Assembly: GCF_019468465.1 (NCBI RefSeq)
Contig: NZ_CP080519.1
Location: 3,115,001-3,179,000 of the forward strand
Length of the DNA: 64,000 nucleotides
DNA from: Amycolatopsis sp. DSM 110486
GTDB lineage: Bacteria > Actinomycetota > Actinomycetes > Mycobacteriales > Pseudonocardiaceae
Direction of reading: 5' to 3'
The notes under the pieces are model-generated. The model had not been told where the DNA came from and did no database searches. It saw only the letters and a list, made by a program, of their open reading frames with translations. Positions 39,029 through 48,339 of this stretch are shown here, one piece after another (position 1 is the first letter of the stretch; every line of letters begins with the position of its first letter). Both the position numbers and the translations under genes were made by a program.

Positions 39029-39625
39029 CTACAGAGCCCGCCGGCCGGACAACGCACGGCCGAGGGTCAGCTCGTCGGCGAACTCCAGGTCGCCGCCCAT
39101 CGGCAGGCCCGAAGCCAGCCGCGTGACGGACAGGCCCGGGAAGTCGCGCAGCATGCGGACCAGGTACGTGGCCGTGGCCTCGCCCTCGGTGTTGGGGTCC
39201 GTGGCGATGATGATCTCGCTGATGTCCGCCGCACCGATGCGCTTGAGCAGCTCACGCATGCGCAGCTGCTCCGGCCCGATGCCCGACAACGGGTCGAGCG
39301 CCCCGCCCAGGACGTGGTAGCGGCCCTTGAACTCGCGCGTGCGCTCCACGGCCAAGACGTCCTTCGGCTCCTCGACCACGCAGATCACCGTGAGGTCGCG
39401 GCGCTCGTCCCGGCAGATGCGGCAGGTCTGCTGTTCGGAGACGTTGCCGCAGATCTCGCAGAACTGCACGCCTTCCTTGACCTTGCCGAGCACGTCCTGC
39501 AGCCGCCCGATGTCGGCGGGATCCGTTGCCAGGAGGTGGAAAGCGATGCGCTGGGCGCTCTTCGGCCCGACCCCGGGCAGCCGCCCGAGCTCGTCGATCA
39601 GGTCCTGGACCACACCCTCGTACAA
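39029..39625 (-). CDS. recR: Recombination protein RecR
   Basis: A 198-residue RecR, which works with RecF/RecO in gap repair. N-terminal helix-hairpin-helix ([20 protein letters not shown]), a four-Cys zinc finger (Cys56, 59, 68, 71 in [18 protein letters not shown]), and a Toprim domain ([28 protein letters not shown]). The start is a TTG at 39625, 3 bp after the ybaB stop, which fits translational coupling; no separate ribosome site. Confidence 0.95.
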   Translation of the reverse strand: MYEGVVQDLIDELGRLPGVGPKSAQRIAFHLLATDPADIGRLQDVLGKVKEGVQFCEICGNVSEQQTCRICRDERRDLTVICVVEEPKDVLAVERTREFKGRYHVLGGALDPLSGIGPEQLRMRELLKRIGAADISEIIIATDPNTEGEATATYLVRMLRDFPGLSVTRLASGLPMGGDLEFADELTLGRALSGRRAL

Positions 39626-39628
39626 GGG

Positions 39629-39991
39629 TCAGCCGCCGAACCCGAGGCTGCCGAGGTCCGGCATCCCGCCACCGCCGCCGAGGCCGCCGGCCAGGGGGCC
39701 GAGCTTCTGCTCGGTGAGCTTCTGCGCGTTGGCCGACGCGTCGCGCACCGCGGCGACCACGAGGTCGGCCAGGGTCTCGACGTCGTCCGGGTCGACCACC
39801 TTGGGGTCGATCACGAGGTTCTTGAGCTGGCTGTCGCCGGACACCGTCGCGGTGACCAGGCCGCCGCCCGCGGTGCCCGTGACCTCGGTGTTCGCGAGCT
39901 CCTCCTGCGCCTGCACGAGCTGCTGCTGCATCTGCTGCGCCTGCTGCATGATCTGCGACAGATCGAAGCCGCCGCCGCCGGGTTGCACCAT
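39629..39991 (-). CDS. YbaB/EbfC family nucleoid-associated protein
   Basis: A 120-residue DNA-binding protein: [20 protein letters not shown] helix, [17 protein letters not shown] sheet, and Gly-rich tail [18 protein letters not shown]. YbaB homologues bind DNA and are encoded with dnaX and recR in most bacteria, as here. I chose the ATG at 39991 (MVQPGGGG), preceded by GAGAG; the open frame upstream looks unrelated. Confidence 0.93.
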   Translation of the reverse strand: MVQPGGGGFDLSQIMQQAQQMQQQLVQAQEELANTEVTGTAGGGLVTATVSGDSQLKNLVIDPKVVDPDDVETLADLVVAAVRDASANAQKLTEQKLGPLAGGLGGGGGMPDLGSLGFGG

Positions 39992-40096
39992 GATCGCTCT
40001 CGATCCTTCCGCCACTGGGTGTTCCTCCCCAGCGTAGCCGCGTCGCCGCGCTGCCTGCCCAGGCGCCACGCGCACGCCTGTGGCACGGTGGTCGCC

Positions 40097-40948
40097 GTGC
40101 GCGTGAACCCTCTCCCGCTGGTGGCCGGCCTGGTGCTGCTCACGGCGTGTTCCGGTGGTGGCGGGACGCCGGCCGCGGCGCCCGCGGTCACCCCGGTGAC
40201 CACCTCTTCACCGGCTGTCGTGTCGTCGTCTTCGGTGGCTTCACCGCCGCCAGTGCCGTCGACGTCCTCGTCTTCGGCCAAGCCCGCCGTACCGGCGGTG
40301 ACGGGCAAGGTCGTGGTGCTGGACCCCGGCCACAACGGCGGCAACGCGTCGCACCCGAAGGACATCAACCGCAGCGTCCCGGCCGGACGCGGCGAGATGA
40401 AACCGTGCAACACGACCGGCACGGCCACCAACGCGGGATACTCCGAGCACGCGTTCAACTTCGCGGTGGCGCAGGAGGTCGGGAACGCGTTGGCGGCCAA
40501 GGGGATCAAGGTCGTCTACACCCGCACGAACGACACCGGCGTGGGCCCATGCGTCGATCGCCGCGCGGACATCGGCAACTCCGCCGGCGCCGACGCGGTC
40601 GTCTCCATCCACGCCGACGGCTCCACCTCCGCGGGCGCGCACGGGTTCCACGTCGCGTACTCCTCGCCGCCACTGAACGCGGCCCAGGGCGCTCCGTCGA
40701 CGCGGCTCGCCCACGCCCTGCGCGACGGGCTTCGCGCCGACGGCTTCACCACGTCCACCTACATCGGCAGCGCGGGCCTGTCCGCCCGCTCCGACCTCGG
40801 CGGGCTGAACCTCTCGACCCGCCCGACGGTGCTCGTCGAGTGCGGCAACATGCGCAACTCCGCGGAGGCCACGCTGATGTCGTCGGCTGCCGGGCGCGCG
40901 AAGTACGCGGCCGCCATCGCCGAGGCGATCGAGGCCTACCTCGCCTGA
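40097..40948 (+). CDS. N-acetylmuramoyl-L-alanine amidase lipoprotein (Amidase_3)
   Basis: The 283-residue lipoprotein has a signal [18 protein letters not shown] (lipobox LTAC), a 45-residue Ser/Pro/Thr linker, and a zinc amidase domain: [10 protein letters not shown] (first His), [14 protein letters not shown] (Glu), [15 protein letters not shown] (second His) and [13 protein letters not shown] (catalytic Glu). It cleaves the amide between MurNAc and the peptide stem of peptidoglycan. A GTG at 40088 is an alternative start. Divergent from ybaB. Confidence 0.9.
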   Translation: MRVNPLPLVAGLVLLTACSGGGGTPAAAPAVTPVTTSSPAVVSSSSVASPPPVPSTSSSSAKPAVPAVTGKVVVLDPGHNGGNASHPKDINRSVPAGRGEMKPCNTTGTATNAGYSEHAFNFAVAQEVGNALAAKGIKVVYTRTNDTGVGPCVDRRADIGNSAGADAVVSIHADGSTSAGAHGFHVAYSSPPLNAAQGAPSTRLAHALRDGLRADGFTTSTYIGSAGLSARSDLGGLNLSTRPTVLVECGNMRNSAEATLMSSAAGRAKYAAAIAEAIEAYLA

Positions 40949-41122
40949 CACGCGAGGGGTCCAGCGTGTCTCCAAACCGTTGAGTGAGGCGCGCGGCAGA
41001 CTCGCCGCCCGCTGGCCGCCGCGGTCACTGCCTGGCGGTGTCACGACGGCAAGCAATTGCAGGCGGTTACGGCCGACATCTGGGTACCGTCATCGTTTGG
41101 CTTCGCAGCTGGGCCGCAGCCG

Positions 41123-41431
41123 TCAGTAGAGCTCGACTTCCCAGCTTTCAAATTCTGGTTCGCCCGGCGGCGCGTTCCCGGTGCAGTACCGGTAGATCCA
41201 CACCGCGGCTCGCCGCTCGGCGTACTCCTCGTTCACGGGTTCGCCCTGATCGTCGAGTTCCAGGACGTTGGCGAAGATCGCGAACAAGGCCTCCATCTGG
41301 CTTGGGGAGTTGCGCAGATGGTCCCAGTAGTCGATCCCGTCGAGAAGCGGATGCCCGACCGAGCCGCGCGCAACCCAGCCCGCGAAACGCCGCAGCGCGC
41401 CCGATGCCCCGTGGGACAGTCTCGTGGTCAC
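41123..41431 (-). CDS. Hypothetical small protein
   Basis: A 102-residue acidic protein (GTG start) with WVARGSVGHPLLDGIDYWDH, a helical middle and RYCTGNAPPGEPEFESWEVE at the end. I do not recognise a family. Codon use is normal for the region. It lies downstream of dnaX on the same strand and may be expressed with it. Confidence 0.6.
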   Translation of the reverse strand: MTTRLSHGASGALRRFAGWVARGSVGHPLLDGIDYWDHLRNSPSQMEALFAIFANVLELDDQGEPVNEEYAERRAAVWIYRYCTGNAPPGEPEFESWEVELY

Positions 41432-41486
41432 AGCCGAGACTGTAGGGCTATCGGCGGTTGCTGCGCCGCACGTTCAGAGACACGCC

Positions 41487-43640
41487 CTAGTCGAGCGGGC
41501 GCGCACCCAGGTGGTCGGAGATGAGCTTGCGGGCGATCTCGTCCGGGTCCTCGTCCGCGGGCGGCGGGGGCGGCGGCGGGACGGGGCTCGAGTCCTCCGA
41601 GTAGATGTCGTCATCCTCGTCCGAGGGTTCGGGCGGGAGCGGGATGTCCGGCTCGGCGGTGGCGACCTTCGGGCGCGCCGGGGGTTCCGGGGCGCGCGGG
41701 TGCTCGGGCGCGGCCTGTTGCTGCTGCGGTGCGGGGGCCGCGGCGGCAGGGGCGGACGGAGCGGCGGATGGGCGCGTGAACGAACGCTCCGGCGTGGCCG
41801 GGGCCTGCTGGCGCTGGGGCGCGGCGGCGCGAGACGGCGCGGCGGCCGCGGTGGCGCCATGGACGCAGCGGACCTGCCAGTCGCCACCCAGCACGTCGGA
41901 CAGGGCGCCCGCGATCTTGCGCGCGTTGTCCTGGTCGGACAGGCGCTTGGCGAGGGGCTCGGACTTGTGCGTGAGCGTGACGCTCGTGCCCTCGACGTCG
42001 ACGACGGTCGCCTGCGTGAGCATCGCTTCGAGGCTGCGGCCGCCGGCCAATTTGCGCAGCGCGGCCAGCAGCTGCGGCCAGACGTTGCGGATCGCGGCGG
42101 CGTCGAAGCCACCTTCGGACGCGGCCGGTGCGGCGGGGGCTGACGGTTCGGGAGCCGGTTCCGCCGCAGCCGCGGGGGTGCCGCCTGGCGTCCGCGGGGT
42201 GCCCCAGCCGTCGTCGGACGGAGTCGGGGCCGCGGGTGCGGCGGCGACCGGGGCGGGCTCTTCCGCCGGACGCACCGGAGCCGGAGCCGGAGCCGGCGCG
42301 GCAGGCCGGGACGGAGCCGGAGCAGCCACGGGAGCCTGAGCCCGAACAGGCGGCTCGGCAGCCGGAGCGGCGGCAGGCGCCGCGGAAGCCGGACGCTGCG
42401 AAGGGCGCTGGAACTGGGGCTCCGCCGCGGGAGCCGAACGCAGCTGCGGCTCGACACCCGCCTCACCACCACCGGCGACGACGACGGCGCGGCGTTCGAG
42501 CCGCTCGATCCGTGCCAGCAAAGCATTTTCCGCCTCCGTGACCGAAGGCAGCAGCATCCGCGCGCACAGCAGTTCGAGCACGAGCCGCGGCGACGTCGCA
42601 CCGCGCATCTCGAGAAGTCCATTGTGGACGATGTCGGCGTAGCGCGACAGCGTGCCGAGACCGATGCGTTCGGACTGCGCGCTCATCCGCCCGAGCTCCT
42701 CGGCGGGCGCGGACACCAGACCGCGCTCGCCCGCCTCGGGCACCGAGCGCATCAGCACGAGGTCGCGCAGGCGGTCGAGCAGGTCGGTGGCGAAGCGGCG
42801 CGGGTCGTGGCCGGCGTCGGCGAGCTTCTCGACCGTGCTGAACACCGTTGCCGCGTCTTCGGCCGACAGCGCGTCGACCATGTCGTCGATCAGCGCGACG
42901 TCGGTGACACCGAGCAGCGACACCGCGCGCGGGTACGTGACGCCCTCGGGCCCCGCGCCGGCCAGCAGCTGGTCGAGCACTGACTGCGTGTCCCGCGCCG
43001 AGCCGCCGCCCGCGCGGATCACCAGCGGGTACACGGCGGGCTCGACCTGCGCGCCCTCGGCCGCGACGTTGCGCTCCAGCAACGCGCGCATCGAGCTCGG
43101 CGGGATCAGGCGGAACGGGTAGTGGTGCGTCCGCGAGCGGATGGTGGTGAGGACCTTCTCCGGCTCGGTCGTCGCGAAGATGAAGATCAGGTGCTCGGGC
43201 GGCTCTTCCACGATCTTCAGCAGGGCGTTGAAGCCCTGCGTGGTGACCATGTGCGCCTCGTCGATGATGAACACGCGGTAGCGCGATTCGGCGGGCGCGT
43301 AGAACGCCTTGTCCCGCAGCTCGCGGGCGTCGTCGACACCACCGTGGCTGGCGGCGTCGAGCTCCGTGACGTCGACGCTGCCCGGCCCCTCGGGCGCCAG
43401 CGCGCGGCATGAGTTGCACTTGCCGCACGGGTCCGGCGTCGGGCCTTCGACGCAGTTCAGCGACCGCGCCATGATCCGCGCACTCGACGTCTTGCCGCAG
43501 CCGCGCGGGCCGGAGAAGAGGTACGCGTGGTTGATACGGCCCGCCGCCAGCGCGGTCCGCAGCGGTTCGGTCACATGCTCCTGGCCGACGACCTCGGCGA
43601 AGGTCGCCGGACGGTACTTGCGGTACAGCGCGAGAGCCAC
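41487..43640 (-). CDS. dnaX: DNA polymerase III subunit gamma/tau
   Basis: A 717-residue clamp-loader ATPase. Walker A GPRGCGKTSSAR (about residue 43), zinc-binding Cys cluster (LNCVEG, then PCGKCNSC, residues about 63-79), Walker B with the DEAH variant FIIDEAHMVTT, sensor-1 SRTHH, and sensor-2 RDTQSVLD regions. The C-terminal half is a long Ala/Pro-rich linker and tau-like domain (from about residue 560). GTG start at 43640. No clear programmed frameshift slippery site was found by eye. Confidence 0.95.
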   Translation of the reverse strand: MALALYRKYRPATFAEVVGQEHVTEPLRTALAAGRINHAYLFSGPRGCGKTSSARIMARSLNCVEGPTPDPCGKCNSCRALAPEGPGSVDVTELDAASHGGVDDARELRDKAFYAPAESRYRVFIIDEAHMVTTQGFNALLKIVEEPPEHLIFIFATTEPEKVLTTIRSRTHHYPFRLIPPSSMRALLERNVAAEGAQVEPAVYPLVIRAGGGSARDTQSVLDQLLAGAGPEGVTYPRAVSLLGVTDVALIDDMVDALSAEDAATVFSTVEKLADAGHDPRRFATDLLDRLRDLVLMRSVPEAGERGLVSAPAEELGRMSAQSERIGLGTLSRYADIVHNGLLEMRGATSPRLVLELLCARMLLPSVTEAENALLARIERLERRAVVVAGGGEAGVEPQLRSAPAAEPQFQRPSQRPASAAPAAAPAAEPPVRAQAPVAAPAPSRPAAPAPAPAPVRPAEEPAPVAAAPAAPTPSDDGWGTPRTPGGTPAAAAEPAPEPSAPAAPAASEGGFDAAAIRNVWPQLLAALRKLAGGRSLEAMLTQATVVDVEGTSVTLTHKSEPLAKRLSDQDNARKIAGALSDVLGGDWQVRCVHGATAAAAPSRAAAPQRQQAPATPERSFTRPSAAPSAPAAAAPAPQQQQAAPEHPRAPEPPARPKVATAEPDIPLPPEPSDEDDDIYSEDSSPVPPPPPPPADEDPDEIARKLISDHLGARPLD

Positions 43641-43685
43641 TCCGCGAGAGTACCGGCACCGACCGACAACCTTCGCCGGGCCAGG

Positions 43686-43808
43686 TCAGCGCACCGAGGC
43701 GGCCGCCTTCGCCGCGTCCGCGACCAGCGCGTTCACCGCGGCGACGTGCGCGGCGGTCGTCGCGTCACGCTGCTGCGCGCGGGGCACCTCGTGCGCGTCC
43801 CCCTTCAC
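43686..43808 (-). pseudogene. Minus-strand C-terminal fragment of an ALF-repeat protein gene
   Basis: Open on the minus strand to the stop at 43686, encoding VKGDAHEVPRAQQRD, TTAAHVAAVNALVADAAKAA and ASVR. The Ala/Gln-rich helical tail matches the usual C-terminal end of ALF-repeat proteins, but nothing upstream on this strand continues the frame; the repeats themselves lie on the other strand. The 5' limit is a guess, between 43773 and 43830. Confidence 0.5.
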
Positions 43809-44156
43809 GATCGGTCCGTGGTCAACCAGGCCATGTCCGCGGGCGGCCCCAGCGTAAAGCGGGCGGCGCAGATCGCGCTCGACGGCACCCCGGCCGACCG
43901 GCACGAGTTCCTGCAGAGCGGCCTCGCCCAGGCCCAGGCCGACGACGACCGTGTGCGCGCGACGCTGGTCATGTCCGCCGGCGGGCCCGAGGTCCACGCG
44001 GCCGGGCAGCAGGCGCTGAGCGGCACGATCGAGGACGTCCGTTACTTCCTCGACGTGTGGAGCGGGGTCGCCGCGGCCGGCGACACCGAGATCACGGCCG
44101 TGACGCACCAGCGCGACCTCGCACGCAAGGCCGCGGATTTCCACTTCGAGGCCCAG
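43809..44156 (+). pseudogene. Plus-strand ALF-repeat fragment, apparently inverted within its gene
   Basis: The plus strand encodes two ALF repeats: MSAGGPSVKRAAQIALDG, TPADRHEFLQSGLAQAQADD then MSAGGPEVHAAGQQALSG, TIEDVRYFLDVWSGVAAAGD, followed by an EITAVTHQRDLARKAADFHF tail. Codon use is fully typical. There is no signal peptide, start codon with ribosome site or stop: upstream codons run into the dnaX antisense and downstream into the antisense of a signal peptide. It therefore looks like an internal piece of a gene whose ends are on the other strand. Confidence 0.6.
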
Positions 44157-44158
44157 TC

Positions 44159-44305
44159 TCAGGCGGCGGCCGAGTCGGACAGCGCCACGGCCTGCGCACG
44201 GTCACTGAGTACGTCGGCGCTCGCCGGCGTGGCGACCCCCAGCCCGAGCGCCAGCACAGCCCCGGCGACGAGCAGTCTTGTCCCGTTCAACGGTTTCCCC
44301 CACAT
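44159..44305 (-). pseudogene. Minus-strand signal-peptide fragment of the ALF-repeat gene
   Basis: An ATG at 44305 opens 48 codons encoding a signal peptide, LLVAGAVLALGLGVATPASA with cleavage before DVLSDRAQAVALSDSAAA, ending in TGA at 44159. ALF-repeat proteins usually have exactly this head (ADVLSDRA..AVALSDSAAA) before their first repeat. The frame ends right where the plus-strand ALF block begins. A TTG 15 bp in, preceded by GGGGG, is an alternative start. Confidence 0.6.
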
Positions 44306-44414
44306 CGGTAAAGGATCTTCCGAACCCTTATCGGCGTGGACGCGAAGGCGTTTCAGGTCTGCCCGAAACCGCCACAAGTACGCTCGGACAGACTCGTCCG
44401 AAGAGAGGAACCCC

Positions 44415-45281
44415 GTGAGCCGTTCTGCCCGCAGCCGCGACAAGGGCGGGCCGCGGCCGGGCAAGTACCCGGTGCGGTTCGGCACGGCCGAGCTGCTCGC
44501 CGACGCGGATCGGCCCCACGCGTGGCTCATCTCGGTCGACGGCGTCGCGCAGTCCTACGTCGACCTCGACGACCCGACGAACCTGGAGTTCGACTACGTC
44601 CGGCGGCTTGGCGACGTCGTCGACTGCCTGCCCGAAGGGCCGCTCGACGCGCTGCACGTGGGCGGCGCCGGCTGCACCCTCGCCCGCTACATCGCGGCGA
44701 CGCGGACGGGGTCGCGGCAGCTGGTGTTCGACGCGGACGGACCGTTGATCGAGCTGGTGCGCGAACAGCTCGACCTGCGCAGCGTGCCGCGGTTGAAGGT
44801 GCGGATCGAGGGCGGGCGCGAGGGCGTGGCGTCCCGGCACGACGCGTCGGCGGACCTCGTGGTGGTGGACGCGTTCGAGCGGGCGTCGCTCGCGGGCGGC
44901 CTCGCGACGGTGGAGTTCGTGACCGACGTGGCGCGCGTGCTGCGCGGCGGCGGCGCGATGCTGGCGAACATCACCGACGGGCCCGGGCTCGCGTTCGTGC
45001 GGCGGTTCCTGGCGACAGTCGGTGAGGTGTTCTCCCACGTCGCGCTGCTGGCCGAGCCCGGGGTGCTGCGCGGGCGGCGCTTCGGCAACGTCGTGGTGGC
45101 GGCTTCGCGCGCCGAACTGGCGGTGGACGTCCTGACGCGCAAGGCGGCTTCGTCGGCGTACCCGGCGCGCTGCGTTTCCGGTGACGAGCTGCGGAAGCTG
45201 CGGGGGAAGGCGCTGCCGGTGCGGGACGCCGAGCCGCTCGCCTCGCCGGTGCCGCCGGAGGACGTGCTCGGGCTGTTCTGA
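44415..45281 (+). CDS. Spermidine-synthase-like methyltransferase-fold protein
   Basis: A 288-residue protein: KYPVRFGTAELLADADRPHA, ISVDGVAQSYVDLDDPTNLEF (the substrate loop of spermidine synthases), LDALHVGGAGCTLARYIA (the Rossmann GGGxG), FDADGPLIELVREQ, DLVVVDAF, and FGNVVVAAS at the end. It resembles the actinobacterial fused spermidine-synthase-like proteins. GTG start with GAGAGGAA upstream. Whether it makes polyamines or methylates something else cannot be read from the sequence. Confidence 0.8.
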   Translation: MSRSARSRDKGGPRPGKYPVRFGTAELLADADRPHAWLISVDGVAQSYVDLDDPTNLEFDYVRRLGDVVDCLPEGPLDALHVGGAGCTLARYIAATRTGSRQLVFDADGPLIELVREQLDLRSVPRLKVRIEGGREGVASRHDASADLVVVDAFERASLAGGLATVEFVTDVARVLRGGGAMLANITDGPGLAFVRRFLATVGEVFSHVALLAEPGVLRGRRFGNVVVAASRAELAVDVLTRKAASSAYPARCVSGDELRKLRGKALPVRDAEPLASPVPPEDVLGLF

Positions 45282-45312
45282 AGGCCTTGAAAACCTGGCC
45301 CCGAAAATAAAG

Positions 45313-45400
45313 GGGACCCCGCGCACCCGTCAGAGCCTGCTTATCCTTGCTGCCTTCCGGCCCTGGGGAGGTTCACAGGGTGGACGCCGCGCGGGGTCCG
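45313..45400 (-). ncRNA. ffs: Bacterial small signal recognition particle RNA (4.5S type)
   Basis: Minus strand. The ends pair perfectly (GGACCCCGCGC with GCGCGGGGTCC) and the apical domain contains GGCCGGAAGGCAGCAAGGA, the conserved SRP-RNA tetraloop and asymmetric loop that bind the Ffh M domain. Length about 88 bases. The minus-strand 3' end is followed by CCCCTTTATTTTCGG, a T-rich terminator. ffs beside dnaX is the common actinobacterial location. Confidence 0.93.
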
Positions 45401-45430
45401 TTGTCCAGTGTAGCGGAGGCGAACCGGCGC

Positions 45431-45859
45431 CTAGCTGCCGACCGCTTGTTTGAGCTCCTCGATGAGCGCCGGCGTCAGGACCTCGGTGGCGCGGTTGGCG
45501 AACATCGCCATCTCGTACGCGATCGTGCCCAGGCTGGCCTGTTTGTTGGCCAGCACGCCGAGCGAGCACCCGACGCTGATGGTGCAGACCAGCAGGTAAC
45601 CGCGCTCGAGTTCGACGATCACCTTGTCCGGCGAGCCCAGCGGGTGGCTGTCGGCGACGCCCTGGGCGAGGCCGAGCATGGCGGACGAGATGGCGGCCAG
45701 ACGATCGGCGTTGGCGCGTTCGAGTTCCTGGGACATGGCGATGAGCAGGCCGTCGGACGACACCGCGAGGGCGGCGATCGCACCGGCGGTGTGGAGTGCG
45801 AAGCGGTTGACCAGCCAGTTGAAGTTCTGGGCTTCGGCGCTGACGTCCGGGATCGTCAT
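45431..45859 (-). CDS. Roadblock/LC7 domain protein (conservon B type)
   Basis: This 142-residue protein is a roadblock/LC7 (MglB-like) protein: FNWLVNRFALHTAGAIAALAVSSDGL opens the first strand-helix, then LAAISSAMLGLAQGVADSHP and YLLVCTISVGCSLGVLANKQASLG. In conservons such proteins act with a sensor kinase, a DUF742 protein and a small GTPase. The ATG overlaps the sensor-kinase stop by 4 bp. The expected DUF742 and GTPase genes are not found; the SRP RNA gene follows. Confidence 0.9.
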   Translation of the reverse strand: MTIPDVSAEAQNFNWLVNRFALHTAGAIAALAVSSDGLLIAMSQELERANADRLAAISSAMLGLAQGVADSHPLGSPDKVIVELERGYLLVCTISVGCSLGVLANKQASLGTIAYEMAMFANRATEVLTPALIEELKQAVGS

Positions 45860-48339
45860 GTCTCTCCTCCTGCGTTGGCGGTGGCGGTGGCTCGCGACGC
45901 GTCTGCCTTGGCCACGCCGTCGGAGTACGAATCGAAGACTGCCCGTTCCGCGGCCGGGTCACGCAGACCGCGGCGGACGGCGCGCAGCGGGGTGCGGATG
46001 GTCTGCTGCGCCTTGAGGCCCGGGGCCAGCTGAGCGCCGGGGACGCGGCGGGTCAGCTCCTGGTCCAGCGGAGCGAACTGCTGCGTGGTGAGGCCGTGCA
46101 CGGCGGACTTCGTGCGTTCGAGCTTCGCCGCCAGCTCCTTCGCGCGGGCGACGGCGGTTTCCACCGTCTGCTGCGCCGGCACGGGCGGGTCGGCGGACAA
46201 CGAGGTGGCGAGGTCGTCGCCGTCGAGGGTGAAGTCGGGTGCGGGCGGCTGGTCGGGTTCGGTGTCAGGCCACTCCGGCTCGGGTTCCGGGTCGCGGAAC
46301 CAGGTGAAGCCGAGCGACGCCGTCTCCAGGCCCGCGATCGCGGGCGCCGGCAGGGGTTCGGGCACGCGGCCCGCGTCGAACAGCCCCGCGGCTTCGGCTG
46401 CCGGCGCCGATTCCACCGGCTTGTCCTCGACCGGCGCGTCCATGCGGTCGAACTGCCCGGCGGGCACGGTGACGCGCGCGGTGACCCCGCCCGTGTCCGG
46501 CGTCGAGGTGAGTTCGACCCCCAGTGCGTGGCGCCGCGCGAGACGGCCGGCGACGAACAGGCCGAGGACGCTCGTCGGTGCGAGTTCGAGGCGTTCGCGC
46601 TCCAGCAGACGCCGGTTCTCCTGCGCCAGCGTTTCCGCGGCCATGCCGATGCCGTGGTCGACGATCGCCACGACGAGGTCGCCGGACGCCAGGAACTCCG
46701 TCTCGACCTCGACGCTCGTGGTCGGCGCGGAGAACGAAGCCGCGTTCTCCAGCAGCTCCGCGAAAAGCCGGACGAGGTCGGCGCCGAGCGAAGACGTGAG
46801 CTGCACGTCGGGCAGCTCCCCCAGCCGCACACGCGGGAAGTCCTCGATCTCCGCCAGCGCCGCGCGCACAGCCGTGGACAGCTGGATCGGGCCGGCGATG
46901 GGGTTCTCGTCGTGGGTGCCGGAGATGACCAGCAGGTTGTCGGCCGTGCGGCGCAGGCGCGCGGACAGGTGGTCGAGCCGGAACAGCCCCGCGAGGGCGC
47001 GCGCATCCTGCTCATGGCGTTCGAGCTCGTCGACGAGCGCGAGCTGGCGGCCGACGAGGTTCTGTGTGCGCTTCGCGACGTTCGCGAACATCAGGCTCGT
47101 GTTGCGCCGCGTGAGCGTCTGGCGCTCGACCAGGGCGGCGGCGGTGGTCTGGACCCGGTTGAACGCGGTGGCGAGCTCGCCGAGCTCGTCGTCGGAAGCG
47201 ACGTCGATGGTCGCCAGGCGGGGCGCTTGGTCGTCGTCGGCCTCGGTGTCGACGACGCGCACGAGCTCGGCGTCGGCCAGGTCGGCGACGGAGGTGGCAG
47301 CCGACGTGAGGCGGCGCAGCGGGTCGGCGATCGAGCGGCTCACGGCCAGCGCGAGGAACGCGACGAGTCCGAAGAGGACGGCCGCGCCGCCGCCGACCAG
47401 CCAGGCCAGCCGGGTCGCCGCGGCCGCACGGTCACCCGCCGCGGCGTTGATCTCAGCTGTCACGCGGTCCTGCGCGGTGCGGCGCTCGGCGGCCTGCTGC
47501 TGGCCGGCCGCGACGACGTCGTGCACGTAGGGCTCGGCCTGATCGTCCGGCCCGGGCAGCTGCGTGGCGAGCTGGTCGACGCGGTGGGCGGCCTCACCGG
47601 AGTCGACTTCGGCCAGGAGCGCGGCCTGGTCGTGGCCGGCCAGCTGCGTGAAGCGGTCGGCGTGCACCTGGGCGCGCTGGGTCGCTTCGTCCAGGAGGGA
47701 CTGTCCGGCCGACTGCGACTGTGCCGACACGACCAAGGCGATGACGCGCAGTGACTCTTCTTCGTCGGCACGCAGGAGCGCTTCGAGCGCGGAGAGCTGA
47801 CGGGCGCCCTCGGCGTCGGCGGCCGTGCGCGGCACGAGCTGCAGCGCGTCGATCAGGGCGCTCACCACGGTGTCGTACGTGCGGGCGATGCGTTCGGCGG
47901 AAATGCTGCGGTGCAAGGTGTTCCGCCGCTCGTCGCCCAGGGAACCGACGCGCGTGAGCGCCGTCTTCAGCTCGGCCGGTGCGTTGGCGCCGAGCGCGGT
48001 GCGGACCTGGCCGACGGTCGCGTCGACGGTCTGCTGCTGGCGCACGAGGTCGGTGTCGGCCGTCGAGGGCGACGCCACGAAGGCGGCGGCGAGCACGCCC
48101 TCGCGCTGCACCTGCCAGACGAGCCCGCTGAGCTCCTGGGTGTTCCACGCGGCCCGCACGGTGTCGTCGGCCGAGGCGACGCTGCCGGTCTGCTTGACCA
48201 CGAACGGCACGGAGACCAGCAGCACGGCGGCCAGCGGCGGCAGGAGCAACAGGTTGAGCTTGCCGCGGATGCCGAGTCTCGACAGCGCCCGCGCACCGGC
48301 CCACCGGGGCCGGGTCCTGCCGTGGCGCATCAGCGTCAC
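45856..48339 (-). CDS. Sensor histidine kinase with nitrate-sensing-like domain (conservon A type)
   Basis: An 827-residue sensor: N-terminal transmembrane helix LLLPPLAAVLLVSVPFVV, an extracytoplasmic four-helix NIT-like domain (about residues 60-330), a second helix LVGGGAAVLFGLVAFLALAV, HAMP (SRSIADPLRRLTSAATSV), and a histidine-kinase ATPase domain with FAELLENAASFSAP and DHGIGMAAET. The C-terminal 180 residues are a Pro/Ala-rich tail. There is no clear phospho-acceptor HisKA box, as in other conservon sensors. GTG start at 48339 after GGAGGAACG. Confidence 0.87.
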   Translation of the reverse strand: MTLMRHGRTRPRWAGARALSRLGIRGKLNLLLLPPLAAVLLVSVPFVVKQTGSVASADDTVRAAWNTQELSGLVWQVQREGVLAAAFVASPSTADTDLVRQQQTVDATVGQVRTALGANAPAELKTALTRVGSLGDERRNTLHRSISAERIARTYDTVVSALIDALQLVPRTAADAEGARQLSALEALLRADEEESLRVIALVVSAQSQSAGQSLLDEATQRAQVHADRFTQLAGHDQAALLAEVDSGEAAHRVDQLATQLPGPDDQAEPYVHDVVAAGQQQAAERRTAQDRVTAEINAAAGDRAAAATRLAWLVGGGAAVLFGLVAFLALAVSRSIADPLRRLTSAATSVADLADAELVRVVDTEADDDQAPRLATIDVASDDELGELATAFNRVQTTAAALVERQTLTRRNTSLMFANVAKRTQNLVGRQLALVDELERHEQDARALAGLFRLDHLSARLRRTADNLLVISGTHDENPIAGPIQLSTAVRAALAEIEDFPRVRLGELPDVQLTSSLGADLVRLFAELLENAASFSAPTTSVEVETEFLASGDLVVAIVDHGIGMAAETLAQENRRLLERERLELAPTSVLGLFVAGRLARRHALGVELTSTPDTGGVTARVTVPAGQFDRMDAPVEDKPVESAPAAEAAGLFDAGRVPEPLPAPAIAGLETASLGFTWFRDPEPEPEWPDTEPDQPPAPDFTLDGDDLATSLSADPPVPAQQTVETAVARAKELAAKLERTKSAVHGLTTQQFAPLDQELTRRVPGAQLAPGLKAQQTIRTPLRAVRRGLRDPAAERAVFDSYSDGVAKADASRATATANAGGET

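Noticed and set aside
43527..45281. Fusion of the ALF repeats with the spermidine-synthase-like protein in one open frame
   Set aside because: The two are in the same frame only by accident: the linking stretch is the antisense of a signal peptide, and the spermidine-synthase-like gene has its own GTG and ribosome site.
46096..47754. Plus-strand open frame antisense to the conservon-type sensor kinase
   Set aside because: Shadow frame; no ribosome site or domain.
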